Source of the DNA: Lumbricus terrestris
Taxonomy: Eukaryota > Annelida > Clitellata > Crassiclitellata > Lumbricidae
Length of the DNA: 64,000 nt
Direction: 5' to 3'
Assembly (NCBI GenBank): GCA_949752735.1
Contig: OX457053.1
Coordinates: forward strand, 6,359,135-6,423,134
Below the pieces are notes generated by a model. That model had not been told where the DNA came from, made no database searches, and saw nothing but the letters and a program-made list of their open reading frames with translations. The translations under genes were made by a program, and so were the position numbers. The first letter of the stretch is position 1. Each line of letters begins with the position of its first letter. Of the stretch, positions 22,585-35,190 are shown piece after piece.

Positions 22585-22760
22585 CTAGGGCTGTTTTTAA
22601 GGAATATTTAGAACTGCACAACTCCCTTCTTTCATTTCCCATCATCCGTGGTAAAATACTTTCAATCAAAGGACAATGACCTTTTTGCTAGTTTTAACGG
22701 CACAGAAGTGCTTCTACAACTGCACATTTTGTGTACAACTGCACGTTAAAAAAAGTCCTG
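22585..22760. repeat. dispersed repeat, copy 2
   Basis: Close copy of 6405-6592 in the same orientation, including CTAGTTTTAAC and GTGCTTCTACAACTGCAC. Confidence 0.85.
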
Positions 22761-23890
22761 GGGTCTGACCCTTTCACTCCCCATAAATACCCCATGCTGA
22801 CTCGATGTAGTATCCGCGAATAGGCTGCAGGGTTCCCTCACATATAACTTTCGAGTTGCTGTCTACAGGGTGGGGAAAAAGATCTCCCCTAAGGTTTTTT
22901 GTTCTGTTTGAAACATTTTGATGAAATCTAAACATGAGTAAATATGAATTGTCTTTAAACTTGTAAAATTTCATTTCGAAATTCTTACTTCTGGCCAAGA
23001 TAGGGCCTACTGGCAAAAGGTAGACTATTTTTGGACCACCTGTACAATAATTATTAGTCTAGTGACTCTAGTCCATAAATATAGATTTGGACGATTACAA
23101 TTACGACTACATACCTGTCTGGTCTATTTCATTTGTCAAAATTGCGAAGATTTCCTAAGCCACGCAGTCCTCCCTCCTGCAGGCTGTCTAAAGTCCAAGC
23201 AGCAAGTGAATCTTTGCAACTGCCTAAATCTTGCCGATCCGTACCTCATCTTTTCATTCCTTGTATACTGTAGCCTATAGGGACCACAATGCTTGGGTCA
23301 AGTTCCAACTCACAGCTGCTCACAGTTCACCTAAGATGCTCTACGGTATTTTGCAAGACACTCCGAGGCGCTGGAGTTATCCATAACGTTTAATCAATAC
23401 GAACTAAATCATTCAACCCGGAGCTTATTTTCAGTTGAGACTTTCTGAAAGTCAAATACGATAATCCTCCTATGCAGTGTTTTGGTGATGTAAAACCGAT
23501 ACCAGAAGGAAATTTTCAACGACCACATCAGCAAATTCGCTTTCGCTTTTCGGCCGGACTCTATTTATAGATAGATCGAGGGAATTTGCGTGTAGGCCTA
23601 AGCAGAAGCAACATCAACTATATTTAGTAAACGCGCGAGAAATGACCGGGCGACGGTTGTTAGGACGTGAAAATTAGGCAATTATGGAGAACATTGGAGA
23701 AATCAGGGACTATTATTATTATAATAATAACCCGAAAACTGAACGAAGTAATGATTCGTAAGAATGCAATTATGCAGGTAATGACTCAAACGCAGACTGG
23801 AGGTAACAGTTATAATTATGAGTCAACTCCTCTACGCGGATGTAGGCATGTACACGAAGGTAGGCTAAGCCTATAGGTCGATAATATATG
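22761..23890. other. no gene recognised
   Basis: Nothing beyond short AT-rich stretches is supported. Confidence 0.5.
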
Positions 23891-23904
23891 TGGGCCGATC
23901 AACT

Positions 23905-24106
23905 ACGTATGTATGTATGCAATGTATGTATGTATGTATGTATGTATGTATGTATGTATGTATGTATGTATGTATGTATGTATGTATGTATGTTACAGTA
24001 TGTATGTATGTATGTATGTATGTATGTATGTATGTATGTATGTATGTATGTATGTATGTATGTATGTATGTATGTATGTATGTATGTATGTATGTATGTA
24101 TGTATG

Positions 24107-24137
<31 letters not shown>

Positions 24138-24415
24138 CTATGTATGTATGTATGTATGTATGTATGTATGTATGTATGTATGTATGCAATGTATGTATGT
24201 ATGTATGTATGTATGTATGTATGTATGTGTGTATGTGTACGTATATATGTATGTACATGTATGTATGTATGTATGTATGTATGTATGTATGTATGTATGT
24301 ATGTATGTATGTATGTATGTGTGTATGTGTACGTATGTATGTATGTACATGTATGTATGTATGTATATATGTATGTACATGTATGTATGTATGTATGTAT
24401 GTATGTATGTATTCA
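23905..24415. repeat. (TATG)n array, about 500 bp
   Basis: Long TATG array with a few single-unit changes (TTACAG, AACTA, GCAATG, GTGTAC). Confidence 0.98.
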
Positions 24416-24464
24416 TGTGTGTAGACTATATATGTGCATCTACACGGTGTCCCGATGAAAAGTA

Positions 24465-25143
24465 GACCCCAACAAAAAGTGTCATAATTCGGTCAAAACT
24501 TTTGGATTTGTCTGAAATTTTAAACGCAACAACAGTGGCCATATTGCCACCAACTGCTAAAGCCGATTAGAAATATTGGTGAGTTTGTCAAGTTTATGAG
24601 TGTTTATAATGCAGCGCCGAAAAATTAAAGTTTCCAACATGCAAAAGCTGAAAGGAAGTGAAATTTAGCTACATCTGGTGTTCAAAATGTCCTCCTTGTT
24701 CACGGACAAACGATCGTAGATGTAGACGCCACTGTTTGATGGTCCGGTCGATGATCACCTGGTCAAACCCCGGCCACTCTTCAATCAGACGCGCCCCCTA
24801 CGGTTATCGATGTCATAAATTTATACAGAAATGAAAAACGCGCTCCTTCAGTCACAGCTGCGGGTATGAAACCGAGTGTCTACCGAGACAGCTGCTACAC
24901 TTCTATGTCTACGGTCGTGTGCTTGTGAACAAGGATTACATGTACATTTTGAACACAATAAATAGCTGAATTTCACTTCCTTTCAGCTGTCGCATGTTAG
25001 AAAGTTCCATTTTTCGGTGCTGCATTACACTCATTAACTTGACAAACTCACGAATAGACGTTGGTGGTAATATGGCTAATGTTGCTGGTTTAGAAATTTC
25101 AGGCAGATACTATAAGTTTTGACCAAGTTATAACACTTTTTGT
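24465..25143. mobile_element. foldback element derived from a Tc1/mariner-like transposon
   Basis: The left part (about 24470-24740) is repeated in inverted form at about 24880-25143. Matching blocks include AACAAAAAGTGT, GTCAAAACTT, GTGAGTTTGTCAAGTT, GAAAGGAAGTGAAATT and GTTCAAAATGT. Arms of about 270 bp are imperfect. Relics of the transposase C-terminus sit in the left arm. I could not fix exact ends or a TA duplication. Confidence 0.7.
24690..24805 (-). pseudogene. Tc1/mariner-like transposase C-terminal relic
   Basis: Minus-strand frame reads RLIEEWPGFDQVIIDRTIKQ, then WRLHLRSFVREQGGHFEH and a stop. The order W-P...VID-TI-QW-RLR...GGHFEH is the usual end of IS630/mariner-type transposases. 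Confidence 0.7.
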
Positions 25144-25559
25144 TACGCAATTATTTAGGACGATATTTGACCCCCCCCACCTCTCGTCGCGTACCAACAC
25201 AAAAGTCATATGATATCAAGTTACATATCGTCACAAATGAGTGACTCTTCCCCTAAGTGCGTGACATCATTTACGGACGGTCCCTAAATACAATACAACA
25301 CATGCATGTAGTGAGGTTTTGGTGAGTTCGTAGGATGGGCCTGCAGACGTAATTATGTCGCAGTACTTGTGGGAATTTATTCTAAAGTGACGAAATAGCT
25401 ATATGACTAGACTACGGATTGACTAATTTTGCAAATGTTCGTGATGAGGGGACGGAATTTGAGTGCGATGACATGACTGTTATGAGGGCGTAGAAGGAGT
25501 GGGTTGAACGGAATGGCTGGACCGTGAACAACTGACGGAGATAGGGCGAATTGAGGTAA
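25144..25559. other. no gene recognised
   Basis: No supported exon; a poly-C run lies near 25172. Confidence 0.5.
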
Positions 25560-25890
25560 GTGCTGCTGGTGAGTGGGTGGGTGGATTAGTGGGTGCACGA
25601 GTGGGTGAGTGGGTGAGTTGGTGGGTGGGTGAGTGGGTTAGTGGGTAAGTGAGTGAGTTAGTGGGTGGGTGGGTGGGTGAGCGAGTGAGTTAGTGAGTGA
25701 ATGAGTGAGTGAGTGAGTGAGTGAGTGAGTGAGTGAGTGAGTGAGTGAGTGAGTGAGTGAGTGAGTGAGTGAGTGAGTGAGTGAGTGAGTGAGTGAGTGA
25801 GTGAGTGATTGAGCAAGGGAGCGAGCCAGCCAGCGAGCGAACGAGCGAGGGAGCGAGGGAGCGAGTGAGTGAGTGGGTGAGAGGGTGAGT
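25560..25890. repeat. (GAGT)n / (GGGT)n microsatellite
   Basis: Pure GAGT core at about 25700-25808 with GGGT and GAGC variants on both sides. Confidence 0.95.
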
Positions 25891-26100
25891 GAGAATCAGA
25901 TGACTTCATGTTCCATTCGTGGCGGTATTTTGAACCAGTGTAAGGAGTGATTTGAGGGTGGATTAATGTGGTTTGTGGGTTTTGGTGACATCACGGGCGA
26001 GGAAATTCAACTTGAAGGCGGTTTACTTGGGGGGGATGCCGGGGATCTATGGAGATCCGTCCTTATCAATTCAACCAAAGTCTTCCATTCTTCGTTTCAG

Positions 26101-26240
26101 AATGTCGTGATTTCTTTGACCAAATATTGTTGATCATTTGTTACATGTACGAAGAACTGGAAAGTTTCACTCGTTTGCAGCAAAGACTGACGAAGATAAA
26201 CAAGCTGCTGATCTTGGTTGGGGAAGACCCGGAAGGGTGA
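26101..26240 (+). CDS. orphan terminal exon, unknown gene
   Basis: A good acceptor (TTCCATTCTTCGTTTCAG, ends 26100) is followed by one open frame to TGA at 26238-26240. The frame needs one base from an upstream exon and gives 45 residues (CRDFF, then an Ile/Leu-rich helix, LTKINKLLILVGEDPEG). The other two frames stop within a few codons. Its phase would fit the donor at 13479, so it could be an alternative last exon of that gene, but that is speculation. Confidence 0.35.
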
Positions 26241-26284
26241 AGCTTAGGAGTAGGCCTACGCAAATTTGCATCTGCAAAATGATG

Positions 26285-26575
26285 TCATTTGCAGACTGAC
26301 ATCACTTTTAACCTCGAGCAGCGGCACACATTTGGTTTTCAGTTGCAAGTCCTCAGCGGGAGCCGTGCACTGCAAGCTATGTATATATGCAGAGGCATTC
26401 GTTCTCTGTGGTTGGTCCAACAACCTGGAATGTATTCCCTTGACTATGCGACACCTCCCAAGCTGTTCTCAATTTCACAAACTGTTGAAGACTGGGTTTT
26501 TTCGCTTGATCTCGGACGGGAACGCCTCTGAGTAGGTACCCTGAAAGGGCGCTATATAAATTACGATTGATTGAT
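26285..26575 (+). pseudogene. non-LTR retrotransposon 3' end
   Basis: Degraded coding remnants (VGPTTWN-like and FHKLLKTGFF) lead into GGGAACGCCTCTGAGTAG, GGGCGCTATATAAATTACG and a short ATTGATTGAT end. Truncated and frameshifted. Confidence 0.75.
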
Positions 26576-26589
26576 ATATAATATAGACT

Positions 26590-26720
26590 GAATGATTAAC
26601 TAACTACATAACTGACTGACTAATTAATTAACTTACTTACTTACATACATACATACATACCTACTTACCTACTTGCTTACTTACTTACATACTTACCTAC
26701 TTACTTCCTGACTAACTTAT
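26590..26720. repeat. imperfect (TTAC/ATAC)n
   Basis: TTACTTACATACATAC-type repeats. Confidence 0.85.
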
Positions 26721-26799
26721 TAACATACCGATCGGTTGATCGAAGTGAAAACAGAAAATGACTAAACAGTTTATGGCACTCCTGTAAATACACCCGTTG

Positions 26800-27195
26800 C
26801 TCCTCCACTTCCTCTTTCGCCGCCTCCACCACCTCCTCCTCCTCCTTCCTCTTCCACGTCCTCCTTCTCCTCCTCCTCCTCCTCCTCCTCCTCCTCCACC
26901 AACACTCCTCCTCTTCCTTCTCCTCCTTAATCTGAACTAATTGCTTCTCCTCCTTCTCCCCTCCCCTCCCCTCCCCTCCTGCTCCTGCTCCTCCTCCTCC
27001 TTTCTCTCCTCCACCCCTCCTCTTCTTCCTCCATTGTCTTCTTCCACCTCCCTCTCCACTTTCTCCTTTTCTCCCTTCTCCTCTTCCACAGCTCCTCCTC
27101 TTCCTTCTCTTCCTTCTTCTTATCTACCTCCTCTTCCTCTTCTTCCTTCTCTTTCTCGTCGTCGTCGTCGTCGTCGTCGTCCTCCTCCTCCTCCT
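26800..27195. repeat. pyrimidine-rich (TCC/TTC)n tract
   Basis: Nearly 400 bp of C/T with few purines, ending in a GTC array at 27155-27182. Confidence 0.9.
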
Positions 27196-27417
27196 GACGA
27201 AAATCACACGCCTGTGGATGACGTAGGCCTGCATTCCATCGGCTCGTATACTATAGATTCCTGTCCATTAGCCCATCCCTTCTCTATCGTAACAATTTAT
27301 TGTGCAATCATGCGTGATCGAGTGTGACGAAGAAAATGCCGTCAGGCGTACAACAAAGTTCGCAGAAGAAACCATGCATTGGCAAACTCCTGCAGCATAC
27401 TGGAAATTACTGAGCAA

Positions 27418-27705
<288 letters not shown>

Positions 27706-29320
27706 AAGTTTAATATTTAATTCTGTCAATTCAGTCAGTCAGTGCTCCTCTGAGTCCTCTCCAACTGTACACTTGAAAAACAAAAATAAACAACTCGCGT
27801 AAAATAATATGACACATAGAAGGTGACTCATCGACCAACCGATCAACCGATCGCTGTGACCGGTGACATGATCAGAGTATAACTTATTTATTGTCTTCGT
27901 CTCGGCTATATTGTTAGATATTTACCCCACTTTTCTGTCACCTCCATCAGATCTTAATATATAACTCCTGTTGTGGTTGGTTGCCCAGGTTTAGCGGGAT
28001 CGCTCCCTTTCTGGGCTACACTTTCTTAGGGATCTTTCACCTGACAGATGATAATATATTATAATTAGCTCCTCGTCTCTCTGTACAGTGTGTACACTCT
28101 AATTTCATGTATTTTTTTCTTGCTGTTTTTGATTTGTTGATCTCCTTGAATAAACAAGTATTGATTTGATTTGATTTCATATGCCTGTTAAATACCTAGT
28201 GAAAGTGTGCGTGTGCGTGTGCGTGTGTGCCTACCTGATGATTGGTCGCTGGTCAGGCAGACGGACTTTATATGGCGCCAGATGTTGACGAGCCTGAGTG
28301 CACGATGTCGATGACGGTTGAGGTAAAATGCGGCATCAGAAATAAGAGGAGATTGAGGTCGGGTTGTTGGAAAGCCTTCTCGAAGATAGAGACCTGCTCC
28401 TACATGTACCTTTGGCTCTCTGTCGCTCTCTCTCTCTCTCTTCGCCTCTTTGTGTGAGTATGTTTGTGTGCGCGCCTCTTATTCACAATTCAGTCTGTCT
28501 ATATGTCTGTCTCTCTCTGTGTCTGTGTGTCTGTCTGTCTCTCTTTCATCACTCGATTTTTGACGCTATTTGTCTGCTCTTAACTCTCACTGGCGTTCTT
28601 TGTCTGTCTCCTGAGTTCATATAATAATAATATTTGTATGTCGTATCTGTCGTATATATCTTTCTCAGAATTGTCTCCTATAGATCGATTCCGTATAATT
28701 ATATCTCTGGTCGTTTCCTACATGTATTTCTAAATCAACTGCAGACACGACTTGAAACTTGAAAGACGGATTTATTCAGATTGTTATCTCTTCTGAATGT
28801 AACGCAAATGAATATCATCGAGATTCTCAGTTCGACACATAAGAGACCAGCTTGTATTCGAGCGCCACATCAAATCAAGTCCGCAAATACTGCAGGCTGC
28901 TTTGTCCGCTCTGGTTTCGTCTGTGCATCGATCGCGGTATACATGTGTGTGTGACAAATGTGAAAAACTTGCCCCTCAAGACTTTTATACGCGAAGTGCT
29001 AGGGTGGGTCTGGATTTCCGGTTTCTCTGCTATTTCGGTTTCACGTATTGCTGTTTCACTTTCTCAAAAAGCAGCAGTGAAACAATTTTAGAAATAATTA
29101 TTATGCTAATGTGTTCATTTTATGATTGGTTTAGTAGCATCACCGTGGATCGGCAGATTGCGTCAGATAATAAATAGGCTATAAGTCTTTTTTATACAGG
29201 TTATAATGGTGAAAAATTCGATTGGCATTGAGTCGAGATGGTAGATTTCGATGAGGTCAAAGTTACACTTTCTTTAGACAGTCAGTAGTCTTAGGCAAAC
29301 AGAGCCAAGTATTGCAATGC
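27706..29320. other. no gene firmly recognised
   Basis: Contains a GATTTGATTTGATTTC end near 28150-28175 that looks like an old LINE terminus, and TC/TG-rich stretches at 28410-28550. A possible minus-strand exon was considered and not accepted. Confidence 0.45.
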
Positions 29321-29328
29321 TGTGCTAC

Positions 29329-29331
29329 GAC

Positions 29332-29410
<79 letters not shown>

Positions 29411-29507
29411 GCCTAATAGTAATAGTAATAGTAATAATAATAATATTAATAGTAATAATATTAATAATAATAATAATAATAATAATAACAATAATAATAA
29501 TAATAGC

Positions 29508-29589
<82 letters not shown>

Positions 29590-29592
29590 TAA
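29329..29592. repeat. (AAT)n microsatellite
   Basis: AAT repeats with AGT, ATT and AAC variants across about 260 bp. Confidence 0.97.
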
Positions 29593-30325
29593 TTTATAGG
29601 CCTCCGACCAATTTGAAACGAGCGACTCAAAGGACCGAGGAAAGTATACAGCAGAGCGCTTCTGTGTAGATATATAGGCCTAGTCTTGAAGGGACTTTAT
29701 ATAAGTGCACCTAATAAAATAGCTAAATAAACTATCCAATGTTCAGTTGAGTTGTATGTTTTGTCCAGTGCAAACAGTGTTAACACAGATGCTCAAAGCA
29801 CACAGAATATAATATTCTGTTCATGCATAAGTATACGCACGTTTGTGGAATCAAAGGGTCCCCATGTAGAAATTGTATAATTTAGAGGTAGATTCACATA
29901 TTTTTAGACCTATATACATGTAAATATATCATTTTGTGCAGAAATGAATGCTCTATCCATTGGTGTATTAAGCTATGATGTCTCAAACCAAACCCAAAAT
30001 CCAGGGGGTGGTAACCACCCCCCTGGGTATAGTCCATGTCACAAAAAAGCTTGGTAGCCCGAGGGTCAATTATTGTTGGCAGATGAGTGAATAATATTAT
30101 GGTCTGGATGGTTGCAGTCTATTACCTGAGGTTGTACCTATGAGTTCAGGTAGGTCTACAGTTCAGCATGTGGAGGAAGAATGTGCGATTGACATTTTAG
30201 GCCTAAGAAGACATTTAGGCCTTAGAATTATTGTCCTTTAGGCCTGTTATTATAGACTCTGGGTTAAGCAACTATACGGTATTGTGTGCATAGCCTACAA
30301 GTCCATTGTATGAGTAACAGTGTGG
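29593..30325. other. no gene recognised
   Basis: No supported feature. Confidence 0.5.
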
Positions 30326-30329
30326 TGGT

Positions 30330-30455
30330 GGCGGTGGTGGCCTCGGCGGTGGTGGTGGTGGCGGCGGCGACGACGACGACGTACGACGATGATGATGACG
30401 ATGATGATGTCGACGACGACGATGATGTCGACGACGATTACGATGCTTGTGCAGA
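30330..30455. repeat. (GGTG)/(GAC/GAT)n tract
   Basis: GGTGG repeats followed by GACGAC and GATGAT triplets. Confidence 0.85.
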
Positions 30456-30797
30456 TGCTTATGAGGATGAAGGAAGTGACAATAGCGATAAGTCAATGAC
30501 AATCCTAATGCTATTTATTCCATTCTATTCTATAAAGAGTCACAGTGCGACTTAATCAGAGTCGCAACCATGCGTGAATTGAATTGAGAATTGTAGCAAT
30601 AGACAAACGCGACTGGCATCTAATAAGCATGTGGCCAGGTAGCCTATAGGATAATTTTATCGACAGCATAATGATTTAATTATTACGAACTCATATTTTA
30701 ATGTCGCGTTGGCAATTATAAATAATTATGCGATAATTGTGACAAGAGCTGACGAGAAAAATTCCGGAGTGACCCTAGGCAGATCAGCAGTCACAGG

Positions 30798-31295
30798 CAG
30801 GGCTGTACTGGTAAATTTTGAGGTGAGTACACGCTGATCTCTGGAAAAGTTCGTCCATTTTGCCGTCTGAAAAATCTGACGACCCCCTTTTCTAGTCATC
30901 CGGCTAAAATCTCGGGAAAATTTCGTCCATTTTGCCGTCTCAAAAATCTCACGACCCACTTTTTTAGTCATCCGGCTAAAATCTCGGGAAAATTTCGTCC
31001 ATTTTGCCGTCTGAAAAATCTGACGACCCACTTTTTTAGTCATCCGGCTAAAATCTCGGGAAAATTTCGTCCATTTTGCCGTCTGAAAAATCTGACGACC
31101 TTTTTTTAGTCATCAGGCCAAAAAAAACTTTAAACAGACGTGTGCGCCTGATTTACTAGCGTGTACGGTGTACCCTGCTTTTTTCCCGCGTATACCGGGT
31201 ATACCCTACTTTTCGGGAGTGAGTATACGATGCCGTTCCCCCCCCGGAGGTGAGTATACGCTGTATACCCGCGTATACTCTTGATTACAGCCCTG
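30798..31295. mobile_element. hAT MITE, 498 bp, with internal ~74-bp tandem repeats
   Basis: Ends CAGGGCTGTA and its inverse; GTCACAGG repeated on both sides (30790-30797, 31296-31303). The left half carries about four tandem units of roughly 74 bp containing TTCGTCCATTTTGCCGTCTG and ACGACC-T-run-AGTCATCCGGC. The right half has repeated GTATACCC and GAGTATACG blocks. Confidence 0.92.
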
Positions 31296-31303
31296 GTCAC
31301 AGG

Positions 31304-33100
31304 CCCCTAATAATTTCTTAAACTATCCTAAGACTTCATGTGAATCGTTTTAAATATTTAAAGAAGCAAATTTGAAATTAAAAAAGCGAAATTATACGGC
31401 ATACAATTTTATATTTACCGGCTTATAATACCCATTTTTAATTTTACTCTGTTGCTATTTTGAAGTTTAAATTGATTGTTTCTAAAAAGTATTTTATTTT
31501 AAAAGGCATTAATCCTGAACTTTTTTGGGCCTATATATAAACAGCTTCTATATAGGCCTATATTATGTTTATATATGTATGTGTTTATATAAAGTATACG
31601 TAGCCCGGGTCCCTAAAATTCGACAGGACTCAACCCCTCTCGAAGCGGCCCTGGGTAATTTCATGACCCCCATGGCACATAATTATATAGCCTACTTTAT
31701 GGGACTATACACGCGGACTCATTCAACCACGGTTTTCACCTTATTTTATACAGACTTGAAGCGTCTTCACAGCCTATCATAAGGCGATTGGCGAGCGAAC
31801 GAGAAGCGACGGACGATGCTAATGAGAAGAAGTGTTGTTTCCCGAAAAGTGCAGCAAATTTCCTGCTGCCTGTCTCTCTTTCCGCAAAATCTCGACTGCA
31901 GACGGCGAAGGTGTGGCAGCTAATAATGATAAATGTAGGGCCTATAATTATATGCTCACTCGGATATTTATATAGCGGCCGTATATGGACTCGACCCTAA
32001 TATATATATATATATATATATATATAATGTATAATATATATATCTGTGCGAAATTAGTTTTTAAACTATTGTTGTTATCAAAAATAAATATGGCCTAAAT
32101 TTGCGCTTGAAATTGACAGAATAGCCTACTGATATTAAACCAGATAGGTCATTTTTTAAATTTTAAATCTGTGCTAGTCAAAACAAGCATAGGCTACCGT
32201 ACCATAACGCCATATGTTAGCTCTTTCTAATAGGGGACCAATTTTCCTTTTTGTTGCTATTATTATAGGCCTACATGATTAAAACTATATATATGCCTAC
32301 ATACAAATTATTTTAAATTTTGCTCCCTATATACGACTCTTATACACCAATGATTAAAACGACTGTTATGCTACTATTTGGCCTACATGATTAAAACTAT
32401 ATGCATTAGTAAGTAAATTCCAAATATATGCATGATAGGCCTACACCTTTATGAACCATGAACCTCGTCACTGATATACTTCGTAATGGCATTTTGTTTC
32501 TGATCTGATTTTGCTGAGGGTACGCCATCATTCGATTTTTTACTTGGTGGTACAATAAAAATAAAGTTTGAGAACCTCTGGCCTATAGAGTCCTTGATTG
32601 AGACACAGGCAGTTCTTGTAGCAACAATTGTTTTTCTTACTTTATTCCCTTTGTTACTTTATTACCTTTTTATTCACTGTAGTAATACTGTTGGGTTGGT
32701 GTCAGAAAGGGCATCCGGCGAGGCCATAAAACCCCCAATAAAACCCCCATCATAAATTCCTGGCTACGCCACTGTCATTAAGGCTATAGACCTATTTGTC
32801 CTCCAGCGAAATGTAGGCCGAGGCCCAACGCCCAGGCTTATTAGTAGTTTCCGTTTGATTACACTTTGTGGTAACAAAGATCATCAGCGACAATTTAGCG
32901 TCGCCCTCCCCTTTACTCTAGAGTGGGACTGGCACAGTCATAGTGAAAACAGTGACGGAGTTTAGCCTAGCTAGTTTGGCCTAGTGCGACTGTTTATAAT
33001 TTTTTAATAGCCTACTGCTTACGTTTTATACAAACAGCAATGGGATTAGGCCTATAGGTAGTCCTAATTAAGTAGCGTCCTGCATTGTTTTGCTTTGGGT
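31304..33100. other. no gene recognised
   Basis: A TA tract lies at about 32000-32040. A lone hAT-like right end (GGCTACGCCACTG) occurs near 32763 without a left partner. Confidence 0.5.
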
Positions 33101-33103
33101 AGA

Positions 33104-33222
33104 GGAGAGGAGCAGAGGATATTTGAGCAGAGGAGAGGAGCAGAGGAAAGGAGCAGAGGAAAGGAGGAGATGAGCAGAGGAGAGGAGCAGAGGAGAGGAG
33201 CAGAGGAGAGGGGCAGAGGAGA
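33104..33222. repeat. GGAGAGGAGCAGA minisatellite
   Basis: About nine units of 10-13 bp, all purine except for single C and T bases. Confidence 0.9.
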
Positions 33223-33440
33223 CCTATTCGGAGCCAACCATGTGTCACTGGAGATCATCATATGAATTAGGTCTATTGCTGATTCCTAGGAAAACGCGCT
33301 TTAGGCGCTGCAGGGTGAGGATTGCCAGAGGGGTTGTGGGGTCCAAACCCCATAGTCTGTCATAGGATACTATAGCAAAGTCCTCATTGCGCACCCAAAG
33401 GCCACATAAATTTATAGGTGGAGATCGACTTGGTCTAGAC

Positions 33441-33781
33441 TAGTGGTTCCCAACCTTTTTGGACTGGCGGGCCACTTTATCTAAGTTGGAGGACACGAGG
33501 GCCACTTTTTCTTAGTTGAAGGACATTAGGGGGCCACAAGGTTAAAATTTAATTAACTAAAAGCGTATAAAATTGTTATTATTGACTCATAATGGAATGT
33601 TTGATGCGATTTATTGACGTTCAAGTACAATAATCTGTCATAGAAAAGAATTATATATTCTATCATGTCCAAATTGTCAATTTTTGCATATATTTTTCTT
33701 AATTCATTGAGATGCTGCGGGCCATTTTTGTAGGCCCGGCGGGCCACTTTTGGCCCGCGGGCCACGGGTTGGGAACCGCTG
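33441..33781. mobile_element. hAT MITE, 341 bp
   Basis: Ends TAGTGGTTCCCAACC and CAGCGGTTCCCAACC (read inward). GTCTAGAC flanks both sides (33433-33440, 33782-33789). The GGCGGGCCAC blocks inside each end are inverted as well. Confidence 0.92.
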
Positions 33782-34305
33782 GTCTAGACGTTGGGTGGAA
33801 CGAACGAGCGGCCGAAGAACGATCGCAGAGTCGCGACATTTTCGGCGGACGGCTGAGTCGCCGACCGACTTTCTATTTTCATCGACGAAATTTTCTGATC
33901 TTTTTTGTCGTTTGGTTCAAATTTTCTGAAATAAACCTTTTTCCCCTGCGAAAATAGTTGATGACCTTTTTTATTTTTTAGTCGTTTCATCATTTTCTCG
34001 AAAATCTCTTCTTTAATAACGTTATAACGTCACCAGTGTAGCCTTTAGGGCCTATTCATCAATGTGCATGTCCTAAGACTTAGACGCTGGGGGAGGGGGG
34101 GAGGACAAATGCATGGATGATGGGTCGACGGTCCCCCAAACATTGAGGGGTCCGTCCCCTCTGCCCCCTAAGTCTCCCCCATGCATAAATCAACGTCTGA
34201 CCCCGGTTATCTTCCTGCAATTCTCACATTGAAGCGCTGTGGCCTACATACATGTAAATCTCGTGATTACGATTACGATTGCGAATTTCGAGTCGTTGGC
34301 AGAAC

Positions 34306-34597
34306 CAAGGGCGGATACAGGAATTTTCGAAGGGGGGCCAAAATATTTGGTCTTTTTTGTTTTTTGTTTTTAGTCATCGACCAATTTTTCTGGAAACATC
34401 CACCGCTGAATCGACGGGGGGGGGGCCAAGTCACGTGCGATTTTGTAATAGGGGCGGGCCTGATGTCCTGTTTTTCTCTCCCACTACATTTATTTAATGG
34501 CTTGTTGAAACCAAATGGGGGGGGGGGGGCCACGTCCCATGCAATTTTTAAATGGGGGGGCCATGGCCGGATTGGCCCCCCCCTGGATCCGCCCCTG
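34306..34597. mobile_element. hAT MITE, 292 bp
   Basis: Ends CAAGGGCGGATACAGG and CAGGGGCGGATCCAGG (read inward). GGCAGAAC flanks both sides (34298-34305, 34598-34605). G-runs of 7-9 bases inside. Confidence 0.92.
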
Positions 34598-34700
34598 GGC
34601 AGAACTAACTTAGACGTCGAGTCAAATGCATGGCCAGATTGGGCGACACCCCGGCCTATAGAGTATAGATCGACCAACGTAGGCATGTAGAATTGTGCAT

Positions 34701-34774
34701 GGCTCCATGGCTTAGTTGGTTAAAGCGCCTGCCTAGTAAGCAGGAGATCGTGGGTTCGAATCCCACTGGAGCCT
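34701..34774 (+). tRNA. tRNA-Thr (anticodon AGT)
   Basis: GGCTCCA and TGGAGCC form a 7-bp acceptor stem with discriminator T. The D-arm is GCTTAGTTGGTTAAAGC, the anticodon stem is CCTGC/GCAGG around loop CTAGTAA, and the T-arm includes GGTTCGAATCC. No intron. After A34-to-I editing it should read ACU/ACC/ACA codons. A T-run follows immediately, short for a Pol III terminator. Identical to the copy at 35042. Confidence 0.97.
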
Positions 34775-35041
34775 TTTGCTTGTCGACCAAGGATTTTCGT
34801 AAACTCAACGTTTCGACCGTTTGTAAAGGAGCAATATAAATTGCAGTGTCGTTACATAATAAGCCGCTTACTTCCTTTAAATGTACACCGTGTAGACCTA
34901 CCTATTTTCAGACGATTTTCCCGCCATATGTTTGACGCGCTTAAAATATAATTATAGCCTAAGCACACGACGCATTTGTTTGCTTAATCAACATGTAGTT
35001 CATTGAATTATTTGTCTGTCCTGTATATCAGCGAATGTGTT

Positions 35042-35115
35042 GGCTCCATGGCTTAGTTGGTTAAAGCGCCTGCCTAGTAAGCAGGAGATCGTGGGTTCGA
35101 ATCCCACTGGAGCCT
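35042..35115 (+). tRNA. tRNA-Thr (anticodon AGT), second copy
   Basis: Same 74 bases as the copy at 34701, 341 bp downstream. Immediate flanks differ apart from the following CCTTTTG, so either the duplication is old with conversion of the gene body, or the copy arose separately. Confidence 0.97.
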
Positions 35116-35190
35116 TTTGTCGCGCGTGGTCGGCATGCATGGTGAAGAACTTCTAAACACGCACGCACGCTCTCGTCATTCCTACGTTTG

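Noticed and set aside
28229..28286. Possible 58-nt minus-strand exon (acceptor GTGCACTCAG, donor GTAGGC)
   Set aside because: Splice sites are plausible and two frames are open, but there is no partner exon or recognisable protein, and it is too short to support alone.
30286..30555. Asp-rich open frame
   Set aside because: Derived from GAC/GAT triplet repeats, with no exon signals.
33310..33410. MITE-like ends CAGGGTGAGGATTGCC ... GTCCTCATTGCGCACC
   Set aside because: Ends pair only partly and no 8-bp duplication was found; it may be a diverged relative of 49078-49221.
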